From contig NZ_CP071596.1 of assembly GCF_017357105.1 (NCBI RefSeq), positions 620,001 to 684,000 of the forward strand: a stretch of 64,000 bases of DNA, in the 5' to 3' direction. This stretch comes from Natronosalvus caseinilyticus (GTDB lineage Archaea; Halobacteriota; Halobacteria; Halobacteriales; Natrialbaceae). The notes below the pieces were generated by a model. It ran no database searches. It worked only from the letters and a program-made list of their open reading frames with translations, and was not told where the DNA came from. The position numbers and the translations under genes are program-made. Positions 36,955 through 45,755 of this stretch are shown here, piece by piece. Within the stretch, counting starts at the first letter, position 1, and each line of letters opens with the position of its first letter.

Positions 36955-37269
36955 ATGACCGAGTTCGATCCGGCAAAGTTCGAGGACAAGTACGTCCACT
37001 ACTTCCCCGAACTCCAGCAGGCCTACAAGAACGCGTTCAGCCGCATCAACGAGCGCTACGACTCTTCGCTCGTCCACGCGATCGACCAGCAGGTGCTCAA
37101 CGAGAGCGAGCCCTTTTACGACGAGGAGGACGGCTTCTGGATCGAACTCCCCGACGATCCCTACGACCGGATCACCGGCGTCGTCGTCGACCGAGAGCGG
37201 TTCGAGACGGTGCTCGAGGCCCACGTCGAGGCAATCGAGTCGGAGCTCGAGCGCGTCTTCGACGTCTAA
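36955..37269 (+). CDS. Conserved small protein (DUF5783-like)
   Basis: 104 residues, acidic, starting MTEFDPAKFEDKYVHYFPEL, with WIELPDDPYDRITGV in the middle and a C-terminal helix. TACTATACC at about 36922-36930 is at leaderless distance. Known only as a conserved haloarchaeal family; the DUF5783 label is from memory. Confidence 0.75.
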   Translation: MTEFDPAKFEDKYVHYFPELQQAYKNAFSRINERYDSSLVHAIDQQVLNESEPFYDEEDGFWIELPDDPYDRITGVVVDRERFETVLEAHVEAIESELERVFDV

Positions 37270-37345
37270 AACGGGACCGGAATCCGAACGCTGGCCGAAC
37301 ACTGTCGACGGAAGGTTTAGGGAGGCCGACGCCCAACGAGTGCAT

Positions 37346-37696
37346 ATGAGTACGGAGACCCAGGAAGGCGACGACCTCGAAGAGCGCGTGGCGAACTTCC
37401 TGCGACGGAACTTCCCACAGATACAGATGCACGGCGGGAGCGCGGCCATCCAGGAGATCGACCGCGAGACCGGCGAGGTGTACATCCAGCTCGGCGGTGC
37501 CTGCAGCGGTTGTGGCATCTCCCCGATGACGATCCAGGCGATCAAGAGTCGGATGGTCAAGGAGATCCCTGAAGTCACGAAGGTCCACGCGGGTACGGGT
37601 ATGGACGGCGCCGGTGGCGCCGGCATGAGCCCCTCGTTCCCCGGCGAGACCGTCGACGATGGCGAGGACGACGAAGGCCCCCAGGCCCCGTTCTGA
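37346..37696 (+). CDS. NifU C-terminal domain iron-sulfur protein
   Basis: 116 residues. The NifU C-terminal fold (RNFPQIQMHGGSAAIQEI, VYIQLGGACSGCGISPMT, ESRM-like IKSRMVKEIPEV) has the C-x-x-C ligand pair in ACSGCG. It would assemble or carry an iron-sulfur cluster in the cytoplasm. The Gly-rich tail is variable. GTG at 37340 (two codons earlier) is possible, but the ATG is preferred. Confidence 0.88.
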   Translation: MSTETQEGDDLEERVANFLRRNFPQIQMHGGSAAIQEIDRETGEVYIQLGGACSGCGISPMTIQAIKSRMVKEIPEVTKVHAGTGMDGAGGAGMSPSFPGETVDDGEDDEGPQAPF

Positions 37697-37712
37697 TTCC
37701 GTCGCGTCGTAA

Positions 37713-38615
37713 CTACCTCCCGTCGACGTTTTCTCGCTCCCACGCCCGCACAAGCGCCGCGAGCGTCTGATTTGTCGGAACGGCGAGACCGCAGGCGGCG
37801 GCCCGGTCACAGACGTAGCCGTTTATCGCGTCGATCTCCGTCCGTCTCCCGGCGCGAACGTCCTGGCGCATCGACGACGTGTTCGTCGCCGTCGTCGTCG
37901 CGACCGACTCGAGCGCGGCGAGCGCCTGCCGGTTGGCGAGCGAGACTCCGTTCACGCGGGCGATTCGAGCCGTTTCGCGCGCCGCGGCCCGCGACAGGTC
38001 ACGAAGGGGGGTCTCGAGGACGGCCCCGTTCGGTGTGTCAGCGAGGGCCGTCACGGGGTTGATCGCGGCGTTGACGGCCAGTTTCTCCCACAATCGGTGT
38101 GGCATCGACGACGAGACGGCCGTCTCGAGTCCCGCGCGCGAGAAGGCCTCGCCAACGCGGTCGGCGACCGACGACGGGCCGCCGTCTCGAGCGCCGAGGA
38201 CGATCTCCCCGAGGCCGGTGCAGGTGACGACGCCGGGTTTCTCGAGAATCGCTCCGTAGGTCGCCGTCCCCGCGAGGACCGGACACGACAGGTGCTCGGC
38301 GAGCGTCTCCTCGTTGCTCATGCCGTTTTGCAGCGAGAGGGCGGCCCCGAACGCACCCGTCGCGAGGGTTTTGGCGGCCTCCTCGGTGGCGGAGGATTTG
38401 ACCGTGACGACGACGAGGTCGGCCTCGAGGTCGATGCCGTCGGTCCTCGCAGCCGGATGGGTAGTCTCCTCGAGGGCGCCCGCAATCTGGAGGCCATCCT
38501 CGGCGACGACGCTCGCGTGTGGCTCTCGAGCGACGAGCGTGACGTCGTGGGCGCGCGCGAGCAGGCCGCCGACGAGGCTGCCCAGACTGCCGGCCCCGAA
38601 GACGACGATGTCCAT
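37713..38615 (-). CDS. panE: 2-dehydropantoate 2-reductase
   Basis: 300 residues. The N-terminal NADPH site is FGAGSLGSLVGG, followed by VVTVKSSATEEAAK and LSLQNGMSNEE. The C-terminal helical domain starts at about residue 165 (LWEKLAVNAAINPVTAL), with the substrate-binding KLxxN pattern in KLAVN. It reduces ketopantoate to pantoate for coenzyme A. Convergent with the NifU-type gene, 16 bases apart. Confidence 0.9.
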   Translation of the reverse strand: MDIVVFGAGSLGSLVGGLLARAHDVTLVAREPHASVVAEDGLQIAGALEETTHPAARTDGIDLEADLVVVTVKSSATEEAAKTLATGAFGAALSLQNGMSNEETLAEHLSCPVLAGTATYGAILEKPGVVTCTGLGEIVLGARDGGPSSVADRVGEAFSRAGLETAVSSSMPHRLWEKLAVNAAINPVTALADTPNGAVLETPLRDLSRAAARETARIARVNGVSLANRQALAALESVATTTATNTSSMRQDVRAGRRTEIDAINGYVCDRAAACGLAVPTNQTLAALVRAWERENVDGR

Positions 38616-38966
38616 AGCGGAGATGGCTCGAGGAAGGAGTAAAACGGTTCCCTTCCGACCTCACGACGGTACTCCGCAGGAGGCGAGAGCGGGCCGGCTC
38701 GCTGGGCAGCAACTCAGTCCACGCCAGCGTGCGACCGCCGTCGACAGGATGGATCGAGATGTGGTGTGCTACCGTTCCTGTGTTGACTCTCGAACTGAGA
38801 CGGCGGAGATAGTCGAATTTCTCATTGGGCTCGAATCGTACTTAAGGAACGTGCGTTCAAATTAGAGAGTTCTAACCCATCCCCCTAAAATGGGAGATAT
38901 CTACGTGAAATTGAGAATAGGGCCAAAAATCAGAAATAATTTTGGAGAGGAGAGGAGATATCGAGT
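38616..38966. other. AT-rich promoter region of the Lrp regulator
   Basis: Upstream half is coding-like only in shadow frames. Bases 38820-38960 are A/T rich with CTTAAGG and several TATA-like stretches. A 38-codon frame at 38749-38865 has no promoter and is left out. Confidence 0.45.
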
Positions 38967-39446
38967 ATGACGTGGTGCCCGCTCGACGAAACGGACAGAC
39001 AGTTGCTCGACCTGTTACAGGAAAACGCGCGATACAAGGCGACCACTCTGGCCGAGGAGATTGGGGTCTCCGACAACACTATCCACAACCGGATGGCTCG
39101 ATTAGAGGAAGAGGGGATCATCACCGGCTACACGACGGCTATCGGTTACCAGTCGACCGGGCTTCGACTCTACTTCCACTTCACCTGTACGACCCGGATC
39201 AGCGAGCGGTCCGCCGTGGCCGGAGAGGCACTGGCGCTCCCACAGGTCGTCGAAGTGACGGAACTGATGACCGGTCAGGAGAACCTCCACATCAAAGCGG
39301 TCGGCGCCGAGGACGCGGACATCACCCACGTCGCCGAACAACTCGACGACCTCGCGCTGGAGATCGACGACGAGAACCTCATCCGGGCCGAGTACACGCG
39401 TCCCTTCGAGTACGTGCGCGGGCTGGAGTTGGCAGACGATCACTAA
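38967..39446 (+). CDS. Lrp/AsnC family transcriptional regulator
   Basis: 159 residues. The helix-turn-helix is at about 5-55 (LDETDRQLLDLLQENARYKA, IGVSDNTIHNRMARLEEEG), and the ligand-binding RAM-like domain occupies about 65-150. Family members sense amino acids or related ligands as octamers. It precedes a small zinc-ribbon gene and lies about 0.5 kb before the thioesterase, a possible target. Confidence 0.9.
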   Translation: MTWCPLDETDRQLLDLLQENARYKATTLAEEIGVSDNTIHNRMARLEEEGIITGYTTAIGYQSTGLRLYFHFTCTTRISERSAVAGEALALPQVVEVTELMTGQENLHIKAVGAEDADITHVAEQLDDLALEIDDENLIRAEYTRPFEYVRGLELADDH

Positions 39447-39603
39447 TCGAACCAGAGACGCCGTCCGTCGAGACGAGCGGAACCTGAACGCTTTTCGGAT
39501 AGTCGTTTCGAAAGGAGGGTACGTCGGCCGGATTAGAAATTTCCCAACACCTACTTATACCCGAAGGAGAAAAGCACACATAGATTCGGCAACAGGTGAA
39601 AAC

Positions 39604-39783
39604 GTGAGCGATACCCCCACCGGAAAGTCAGTATCGTGCCCGGAGTGCAACGAAACGACGTTCGCGATCGTACCGAAGAATAGCGAGATCGTGGGCGACG
39701 AGGCAAACGCGGGGGGAAAAGTCTGGGTCAATTGCCGTAGTTGTGGGGTCCAGTTTCTCGCCTACTATCGGCAGCGTGACTGA
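39604..39783 (+). CDS. Small zinc-ribbon protein
   Basis: 59 residues starting with GTG. Two Cys pairs, CPEC (12-15) and CRSC (44-47), are spaced for a zinc ribbon. ACTTATACC at about 39552-39560 is a TATA about 45-50 bases ahead of the start. Such tiny zinc-ribbon proteins are common in haloarchaea and often needed for fitness, but no function is known for this one. Confidence 0.7.
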   Translation: MSDTPTGKSVSCPECNETTFAIVPKNSEIVGDEANAGGKVWVNCRSCGVQFLAYYRQRD

Positions 39784-39902
39784 GATTCGGCGTGAACGCC
39801 GGATTTGTCGTCTCGAGGGATCGCGTACCGATAGTCGAGGAACAGTCGAGTGCGGACGATCATCGGCAGCGTCGCGGCACCACCCCCGGTGGTAAAGTTC
39901 AC

Positions 39903-39921
39903 TTGTAGTAGTGAAAATTAG
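39903..39921 (+). promoter_or_regulatory. Promoter-proximal element, arm 1 of an inverted repeat
   Basis: TTGTAGTAGTGAAAATTAG. Its first 17 bases recur exactly, inverted, at 40495-40511. It also overlaps the local palindrome TTCACT-N6-AGTGAA (39899-39916). It sits at the TATA position of the thioesterase gene, so it may be an operator. Confidence 0.55.
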
Positions 39922-39956
39922 ATAGGCATTAGTGAATCGGGACTCCAGAACGCTAC

Positions 39957-40487
39957 ATGAACCGCGAGTGGTCCGTAAGCAGGGCGAGATCCCTTCAAAC
40001 GTCGTATACCGAAGTAAGCGAGATTCTGATGCCCAACGAGACGAACAACCTCGAGCGGGCACTCGGCGGCGCCGTGCTCCACTGGATGGACATCTGTGGG
40101 GCAATCGCCGGCAGACGGTTCGCTCGACGGCAGGTTGTCACGGCCGCGATGGACCACGTCGACTTCATCGCGCCGATCGAACTCGGCGACATCGTGACCG
40201 TGACCGGCTACGTATTCGACACGGGGGCAACCAGCATGGACGTCCGAGTCGACGTCCGTGCCGAGCGCCCCCAACACGGCGAAGCGAACGAGACGGCGAC
40301 CTCGTTTTTCACCTTCATCGCACTCGACGAGTCGGAAACGCCGACGGCCGTGCCGGCGCTTCGCTGTCCAACGACGGCCGAGGCCGACCTTCGCGACCGG
40401 GCACTCGAGGCGCGTCGCTCCCGGCGGCGCGAACTCGCGCGCGAACTCGAGGAACCCGCCGACGGTGAGGGCCGAGCGAGCGAATAA
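39957..40487 (+). CDS. Hotdog-fold acyl-CoA thioesterase
   Basis: 176 residues. The pattern MPNETNNLERALGGAVLHWMD (here split as MPNETNNL and ALGGAVLHWMD) is the acyl-CoA thioesterase signature, with Asn and Asp of the active site; the usual aromatic before GG is Leu. VDFIAPIELGDIVTVTG and an SFFTFIAL strand complete the hotdog. It hydrolyses acyl-CoA thioesters; chain preference is unknown. It is flanked by a 17-base inverted repeat and precedes the ribonucleotide reductase genes. Confidence 0.87.
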   Translation: MNREWSVSRARSLQTSYTEVSEILMPNETNNLERALGGAVLHWMDICGAIAGRRFARRQVVTAAMDHVDFIAPIELGDIVTVTGYVFDTGATSMDVRVDVRAERPQHGEANETATSFFTFIALDESETPTAVPALRCPTTAEADLRDRALEARRSRRRELARELEEPADGEGRASE

Positions 40488-40491
40488 ACAA

Positions 40492-40511
40492 CTAAATTTT
40501 CACTACTACAA
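40492..40511. promoter_or_regulatory. Arm 2 of the inverted repeat, upstream of nrdA
   Basis: Read on the minus strand it is TTGTAGTAGTGAAAATTTAG, identical over 17 bases to the element at 39903. It lies immediately before TTTTATTG (40512-40519), a TATA candidate for nrdA. Together with arm 1 it suggests one regulator for both genes. Confidence 0.55.
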
Positions 40512-40658
40512 TTTTATTGGGAAGCGTTTATGTGAGTCCGGTCGGATACCGGTACTGCGGAGGCGACGCGGGCTCGAAGGAACCACGCACTACCGTCGAC
40601 AGTGGCGACGCTGCCGATTTCGGGTGCCGTCGTCCCGCAACGAACGACGAATTCACCT

Positions 40659-43091
40659 ATGAGCTACCACACGCCGACATCGATTCCAGACGTCCGGTCG
40701 ATCCTCGAACGCGCACAGCCTACCGACGGGCCGTCACTGCTCGCGGACGAATCGCTTCTCGATGCGATCGATCGCTCCCTCTACGAGGGAGCGACGGTCG
40801 ACGAACAATACGAGGCCGTCATCCAGGCGTTTACGGCCCGAATCGAGCGCGATCCCGCGTTCGAACATATCGCCGGAACGGTCGCCCGACACCGATACTA
40901 CCGAACCGTCCTCGGCACGGACGTCTCCGGGGACGAACTCGACCGGGCCTATCGGGCAACGTTCGTGACCAACCTCGAGCGGGCGGTCGACGCGGGCCGT
41001 CTCGACGGTCGACTGCTCGAGCGATTCGACCTCGAGGAACTCGCCGAGGCGCTCGACCCCGGCCGGGACGAGTACCTCGAGTACATGGCGATGGAGACGC
41101 TCGTCCAGCGGTACGTCCTTCGAATCGAACAGGGTGGCGAACCACTGGAGTTACCGCAGGCGTTCTGGATGCGGGTGGCGATGGGCCTCGCTCTCGAGGA
41201 GGACGACCCGCAGAAGCGGGCCATAGAGTTCTACGAGGTGCTCTCGAAACTCGAGTTCACGCCGTCGACGCCGACGCTCTTTCACAGCGGCACAGCCCAT
41301 CCACAGCTCTCTTCGTGTTACCTGACGACCGTTCCGGACGATCTCGAGGGGATCTTCGACGCCTACAAGCACCACGCGCAACTCTCGAAGTGGAGCGGCG
41401 GACTCGGAAACGACTGGACGAACGTTCGAGCCGAGGGCGCGTTGATCGAGTCGACCGGCGTCGAGTCGACCGGCGTCGTCCCCTTCCTCCGGATCAGCAA
41501 CGACGTGACGGCGGCGATCAACCGCTCCGGGAAACGTCGGGGGGCGGCCTGTGCCTACCTGGCGTGCTGGCACCTCGACTTCCCCGCGTTCATCGACCTC
41601 AAGCGCAACACCGGCGACGAGCGACGCCGAACCCCTGACATGAACACGGCCGCGTGGATCCCGGACCTCTTCGTCAAGCGCGTCCAGGACGGTGGCAAGT
41701 GGACGCTGTTCAGTCCCGACGACGTACCCGACCTCCACGAACTCACCGGCGCGGCGTTCGAGGAGCGATATCGAGAGTACGAGCGCCTGGCCGACGCGGA
41801 CGAACTCCGCCAGTACGAGCGCGTCGACGCCGAGTCGCTCTGGCGGCAGTTGCTCACCCGCGTGTTCGAAACCGGCCATCCGTGGCTGACGTTCAAGGAT
41901 CCGTGCAACGTCCGCTCGCCGCAGGACCACGTCGGTACCGTCCACTCCTCGAACCTCTGTACGGAGATTACGCTAAACACGAACGCCGACGAACACGCCG
42001 TGTGCAACCTCGGGAGCGTCAACCTCGCGACCCACGTCGCGGACGGCGAACTCGACCGCGAGCACCTCGCCTCGACGATCGAAACCGCGATGCGGATGCT
42101 CGACAACGTCGTCGACCTGTGTTTCTATCCGACCGACGCAGCCGAGCGCTCGAACATGCGCCATCGCCCGGTCGGTCTGGGTACGATGGGGTTTCACGAC
42201 GCGCTGATGGACCTGGGGGTCCCGATGGGCAGCGAGGACGCCGTCGAGAAAGCGAACCGCTGGCAGGAGTTTGTATCGTATCACGCTATACAGAACTCCT
42301 CGAAACTCGCCGCCGAACGAGGGACGTATCCGTCCTACGAGGAGTCGAAGTGGGACCGCGGCCTCCTGCCGCAGGACACAGTCGACCGGCTCGAGGACGA
42401 ACGCGGCCGCGCGATTCCGACCGAACGTGAGGAGACCCTCGAGTGGGAGACCGTCCGCGAGCACGTCGCCGAACACGGCATGCGAAACTCGAATACGATG
42501 GCGATCGCGCCGACGGCGACCATCTCGACGATCAACGGGACGACGCCGTCGATCGAACCGCTGTACTCGAACCTCTACGTGAAGTCGAACATGTCGGGTG
42601 ATTTTACGATCATCAACGAGCACCTGGTCGAGGACCTGCGAGAGCGAGGGTGCTGGGACGACGACCTGGTCGATCGGCTCAAGTATCACGACGGCTCAGT
42701 CCAGGAGCTCGACGCGGTTCCTGACGACCTCAAAGCGCTGTACCGGGGCGCGTTCGAGATCGATCCGCGCCACCAGCTTCGACTCACGGCCCACCGCCAG
42801 ACGTGGATCGACCAGTCAGTTTCTCACAACGTCTTTTTCCCGTCGACCGACGGTACGTTGCTCGACGACGTGTACAAAACGGCCTGGGAACTGGGGCTGA
42901 AAACGACGTACTACCTGCGCACCCTCGGCGCCTCTCAGATCGAGAAGTCGACCCTCGACATGGCCGAATACGGGAAGACCCAGCACCGGTACGAGCGGGG
43001 GGACGGAGGGAGCGAATCGGGTCCCAGAGACGACGGATCGAGCGACGACCTCCCCTCCCTCGACGATCCGAGCTGTGAGGCCTGCCAGTAA
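40659..43091 (+). CDS. nrdA: Ribonucleoside-diphosphate reductase alpha subunit
   Basis: 810 residues. The catalytic cysteines are at C220 (SSCYLTT), C434 (SSNLCTEI) and C449 (AVCNLGSVNL); Glu at C434+2 completes the site. APTATISTINGTTPSIEP is the family core loop. The C-terminus ends in the swinging pair CEACQ. It reduces ribonucleotides to deoxyribonucleotides with the beta subunit next door. The frame extends to 40602, but MSYHTPTS is the more natural start. A complete N-terminal ATP-cone is not evident. The start of nrdB lies 17 bases downstream. Confidence 0.92.
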   Translation: MSYHTPTSIPDVRSILERAQPTDGPSLLADESLLDAIDRSLYEGATVDEQYEAVIQAFTARIERDPAFEHIAGTVARHRYYRTVLGTDVSGDELDRAYRATFVTNLERAVDAGRLDGRLLERFDLEELAEALDPGRDEYLEYMAMETLVQRYVLRIEQGGEPLELPQAFWMRVAMGLALEEDDPQKRAIEFYEVLSKLEFTPSTPTLFHSGTAHPQLSSCYLTTVPDDLEGIFDAYKHHAQLSKWSGGLGNDWTNVRAEGALIESTGVESTGVVPFLRISNDVTAAINRSGKRRGAACAYLACWHLDFPAFIDLKRNTGDERRRTPDMNTAAWIPDLFVKRVQDGGKWTLFSPDDVPDLHELTGAAFEERYREYERLADADELRQYERVDAESLWRQLLTRVFETGHPWLTFKDPCNVRSPQDHVGTVHSSNLCTEITLNTNADEHAVCNLGSVNLATHVADGELDREHLASTIETAMRMLDNVVDLCFYPTDAAERSNMRHRPVGLGTMGFHDALMDLGVPMGSEDAVEKANRWQEFVSYHAIQNSSKLAAERGTYPSYEESKWDRGLLPQDTVDRLEDERGRAIPTEREETLEWETVREHVAEHGMRNSNTMAIAPTATISTINGTTPSIEPLYSNLYVKSNMSGDFTIINEHLVEDLRERGCWDDDLVDRLKYHDGSVQELDAVPDDLKALYRGAFEIDPRHQLRLTAHRQTWIDQSVSHNVFFPSTDGTLLDDVYKTAWELGLKTTYYLRTLGASQIEKSTLDMAEYGKTQHRYERGDGGSESGPRDDGSSDDLPSLDDPSCEACQ

Positions 43092-43107
43092 CCCGTATTC
43101 ACCGCCA

Positions 43108-44103
43108 ATGACACTCATCAACACCGACAGCGAACACGACCCGAACAAGATCCTCCCCATCGAGTACGACTGGGCGCGAGAGTACTACGAAGCCGGCGTC
43201 GACAACAACTGGGTTCCCGCCGAGATTCCGATGCAGGACGACGTCACCCAGTGGAACGGTGACGCCCTTTCCGCGGCCGAACGACAACTCGTCGAGTGGA
43301 ACCTCGGCTTCTTCTCGACGGCGGAGTCGCTCACGGCGAACAACATCGTCCTCGCGCTGTACGAGTACGTGACCGCCCCCGAGTGCCGACAGTACCTCCT
43401 GCGCCAGGCCTACGAGGAGGCGATTCACACGGACACCTTCATCTACTGTTGTGACTCGCTGGGGTTCGATCCCGAGTACCTCTACGGGATGTACGACCGA
43501 ATTCCGGCGATCGAGGAGAAAGACGCCTTCGTCGTCGACCTGACGCGAGCCATCGATCGGCCGACGTTCACCATCGACACCGACGACGACCTTCGGGAAT
43601 TTCTCCGGGACCTCGTCGGCTTCTACGTCATCATGGAGGGCATCTTCTTCTACGCCGGCTTCGCCATGATGCTCGGGCTCAAACGCCAGCAGAAACTGGT
43701 CGGCGTCGGCCAGCAGTTCGAGTACATCATGCGGGACGAATCGCTCCACGTCGGCTTCGGCGTCGACCTGATCACTCAGCTCCGCCGGGAACACCCGGGC
43801 GCCTGGACCGACGATTTCGGCGAGGAGGTGATCGACCTGATCACCCGAGCCGTCGAGTTAGAGCGCGTCTACGCACACGAGGCCTGTCCCGACGAGATAC
43901 TCGGTATGGGGCCCGACCAGTTCGCAACGTACGTCGAACACGTCGCCGACCGCCGCCTCGAGCAACTCGGCTTGCCGACCCAGTACGGGGTCGAGAACCC
44001 GTTCCCGTGGCTCTCCGAACAGGTCGATCTGAACAAGGAGAAGAACTTCTTCGAGACGCAGGTGACCGAGTACCGCAGCGGCGCTAGCCTCGAGTGGGAT
44101 TAG
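43108..44103 (+). CDS. nrdB: Ribonucleotide reductase beta subunit, class Ic-like
   Basis: 331 residues. The metal ligands read E73 (FFSTAES), E104 and H107 (EEAIH), E177 (IMEGIF), E211 and H214 (DESLHVG). The residue four after H107, normally the radical Tyr, is F111, and the first ligand is Glu rather than Asp. This is the class Ic pattern of Chlamydia, where a Mn/Fe centre replaces the tyrosyl radical. The C-terminal VTEYRSGASLEWD holds the Tyr of the radical path. It pairs with NrdA. The Mn/Fe cofactor is inference from family knowledge. Confidence 0.92.
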   Translation: MTLINTDSEHDPNKILPIEYDWAREYYEAGVDNNWVPAEIPMQDDVTQWNGDALSAAERQLVEWNLGFFSTAESLTANNIVLALYEYVTAPECRQYLLRQAYEEAIHTDTFIYCCDSLGFDPEYLYGMYDRIPAIEEKDAFVVDLTRAIDRPTFTIDTDDDLREFLRDLVGFYVIMEGIFFYAGFAMMLGLKRQQKLVGVGQQFEYIMRDESLHVGFGVDLITQLRREHPGAWTDDFGEEVIDLITRAVELERVYAHEACPDEILGMGPDQFATYVEHVADRRLEQLGLPTQYGVENPFPWLSEQVDLNKEKNFFETQVTEYRSGASLEWD

Positions 44104-44312
44104 GCCGCCCACCACCCGGTCGGAAGGCCTCTGGTCGCCTGCTGGAGGCCGGCCTCGAGTACGGAGTGGTGGCTCGAGTCTGGAGTGGTGACTCGAGTCG
44201 GAGTTGGGATTTGGCCCGAAGGGGTGGATTGAACCCGAGGGATGGTTCGAGCGACAGATCGGACTCAATTTTCCGTCCGGCCGTCAGTCCGCTGTCCTCC
44301 GGCCTCTGGCCG

Positions 44313-44642
44313 TCAGTCCTCCGTCCAGTACATCAGGTTCTCCTTCTCGGTGCCGCAGTTCGGGCAGGTGTCGGGAAGGCCCTCGTCGATCGCCCCCATC
44401 TCGCCGCACTCGGTACAGCGCCACATCAACTCGGCTTCGCCGAACTCGTGGCCCGAGCGGGCGTGTTCGACGCTCATCGCCTCGACGCCCTCCCGGGTCG
44501 TGACGAAGAAGCCGCCGAGGTCGAATCCGCGGACGGTTCCGAGTTTCTCCCCGTCTTCGCCGTAGACGGCCTGGCCGAACTGAACCTCGTGGACGTCCTC
44601 GACGGCTTCTTCGTCGCCCTCTCTGGCCGGTGTTTCTCCCAT
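44313..44642 (-). CDS. Zinc-ribbon protein (DUF7130-like)
   Basis: 109 residues. An N-terminal beta domain ([21 protein letters not shown], a PRC-barrel-like start) is followed by a C-terminal rubredoxin-type zinc ribbon with two Cys pairs (RCTECGEMG and TCPNCGTE). The start is the ATG at 44642, as the upstream frame overlaps the S6e promoter. Function unknown; DUF7130 is a from-memory label. Confidence 0.72.
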   Translation of the reverse strand: MGETPAREGDEEAVEDVHEVQFGQAVYGEDGEKLGTVRGFDLGGFFVTTREGVEAMSVEHARSGHEFGEAELMWRCTECGEMGAIDEGLPDTCPNCGTEKENLMYWTED

Positions 44643-44769
44643 GAGCGAGGCTCCCACGAGGACGGGCATAAAACTACAACGCCCACCATCGTGGCTCGCC
44701 AACGATACGCCCGGCCCCGAGAAACGGTCGATCGACGTATTTTTCACCGCAGACCGTTTTTGCCCGCTC

Positions 44770-45180
44770 ATGGCAAGTTTCACTGTCGTCGTCGGCGACC
44801 CCGAATCGGGGCTCGCCCACCAGCTCGAGGCGGAGGGTCAGGACGCGAACCGATTCATCGGCAAGGAGATCGGCCAGGAAGTCGACGGGAGCGCCGTCGG
44901 CCTCGACGGCTACACGCTCGAGATCACCGGTGGCTCGGACAATGCGGGCCGCCCGCACAACGAGACGGTCGCGGGCTCCCGGCTTCAGGAAGTCCTGATG
45001 AACGAACGCCAGACGGGCTACAATCCCGGCCGCGACGGCGAGCGCCGCCGGATCACCGCTCGCGGACGCGAGATCTCCGACGAAACCGCCCAGATCAACG
45101 CGACGATCACCGAGCGCGGCTCCGAGAGCGTCGAGAGCCTGCTGGGCCTCGAGGCCGACGAGGACGGAGACGACGAGTAA
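44770..45180 (+). CDS. rps6e: 30S ribosomal protein S6e
   Basis: 136 residues. [14 protein letters not shown], then [27 protein letters not shown] (a conserved Gly-rich turn) and a basic [16 protein letters not shown] segment. It is an archaeal/eukaryotic small-subunit protein. ATTTTTC about 30 bases upstream is a TATA candidate for a leaderless start. The acidic tail is typical of haloarchaea. Confidence 0.95.
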   Translation: MASFTVVVGDPESGLAHQLEAEGQDANRFIGKEIGQEVDGSAVGLDGYTLEITGGSDNAGRPHNETVAGSRLQEVLMNERQTGYNPGRDGERRRITARGREISDETAQINATITERGSESVESLLGLEADEDGDDE

Positions 45181-45194
45181 TCCCCCTCGCTTCT

Positions 45195-45638
45195 ATGCCC
45201 GACCGAATTTCGAGTGACAACCCGAGCGTCGAGACGGTTCGAGCGACGCTGGCGGAGACCGCTACCGGCGTTCGCATCGAAATCCCCGGTGACGAGACGG
45301 GGCACTTTCCCGATCAGGCCGGCGAAGTCGCCCGGTTCGTCCTCGAGGGAACCGAGCACTTCGGCCGAGTCGATCGCGGTCTGACCGGCGACGAACTGGT
45401 CGTCCCCGGCCTCTACGAGACGCCGGATCAGGCGCGGGATCCGCGCGACGGCGTCGACGCATTACCCGAGTGGATCGACGAGCACGGCGCTCGCCGCGAC
45501 GGGTCGGTCCTGCTCGACGTCGTCGAACCCGACTTCCTCTACGGCGTTCGCGCACCCGGCGAAACTGCCGTCTACGAGGCCCACGAACCGCCGTCTACGA
45601 GCCTGCAGGACATTGCGAAGGGGCTCGAGGATCAGTAG
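45195..45638 (+). CDS. Conserved haloarchaeal protein
   Basis: 147 residues, acidic. VRIEIPGDETGHFPDQAGEV and an LLDVVEPDFLYGVRAPG strand suggest a compact beta fold, with a helical tail STSLQDIAKGLEDQ. It follows S6e by 14 bases and likely shares its transcript. No function assigned; I recall the family as DUF7112, uncertain. Confidence 0.7.
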   Translation: MPDRISSDNPSVETVRATLAETATGVRIEIPGDETGHFPDQAGEVARFVLEGTEHFGRVDRGLTGDELVVPGLYETPDQARDPRDGVDALPEWIDEHGARRDGSVLLDVVEPDFLYGVRAPGETAVYEAHEPPSTSLQDIAKGLEDQ

Positions 45639-45739
45639 TACGCGACGAGTCGAGCGCAGCATCGGGGCGAGCGTGGCGGTAAATTGAGAGTTCGACGATT
45701 CTATATCGTTTCGAACCGAAACCCCCTTGTAGCTCGCTG

Positions 45740-45753
45740 ACTAACCGGTTAGT
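45740..45753. promoter_or_regulatory. 14-base palindromic operator for TetR
   Basis: ACTAACCGGTTAGT is a perfect palindrome between a TATA-like CTATATC (about 45701-45707) and the GTG start of the TetR gene (45756). It covers the predicted transcription start, the place for autorepression of the TetR-MATE operon. Confidence 0.65.
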
Positions 45754-45755
45754 TA

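Noticed and set aside
38749-38865. 38-codon frame ahead of the Lrp gene
   Set aside because: No promoter at a sensible distance and no similarity to a known small protein.
41448-41477. 15-base tandem repeat GAGTCGACCGGCGTC inside nrdA
   Set aside because: Gives ESTGVESTGV. The segment has the family's usual length, so it is not an insertion.
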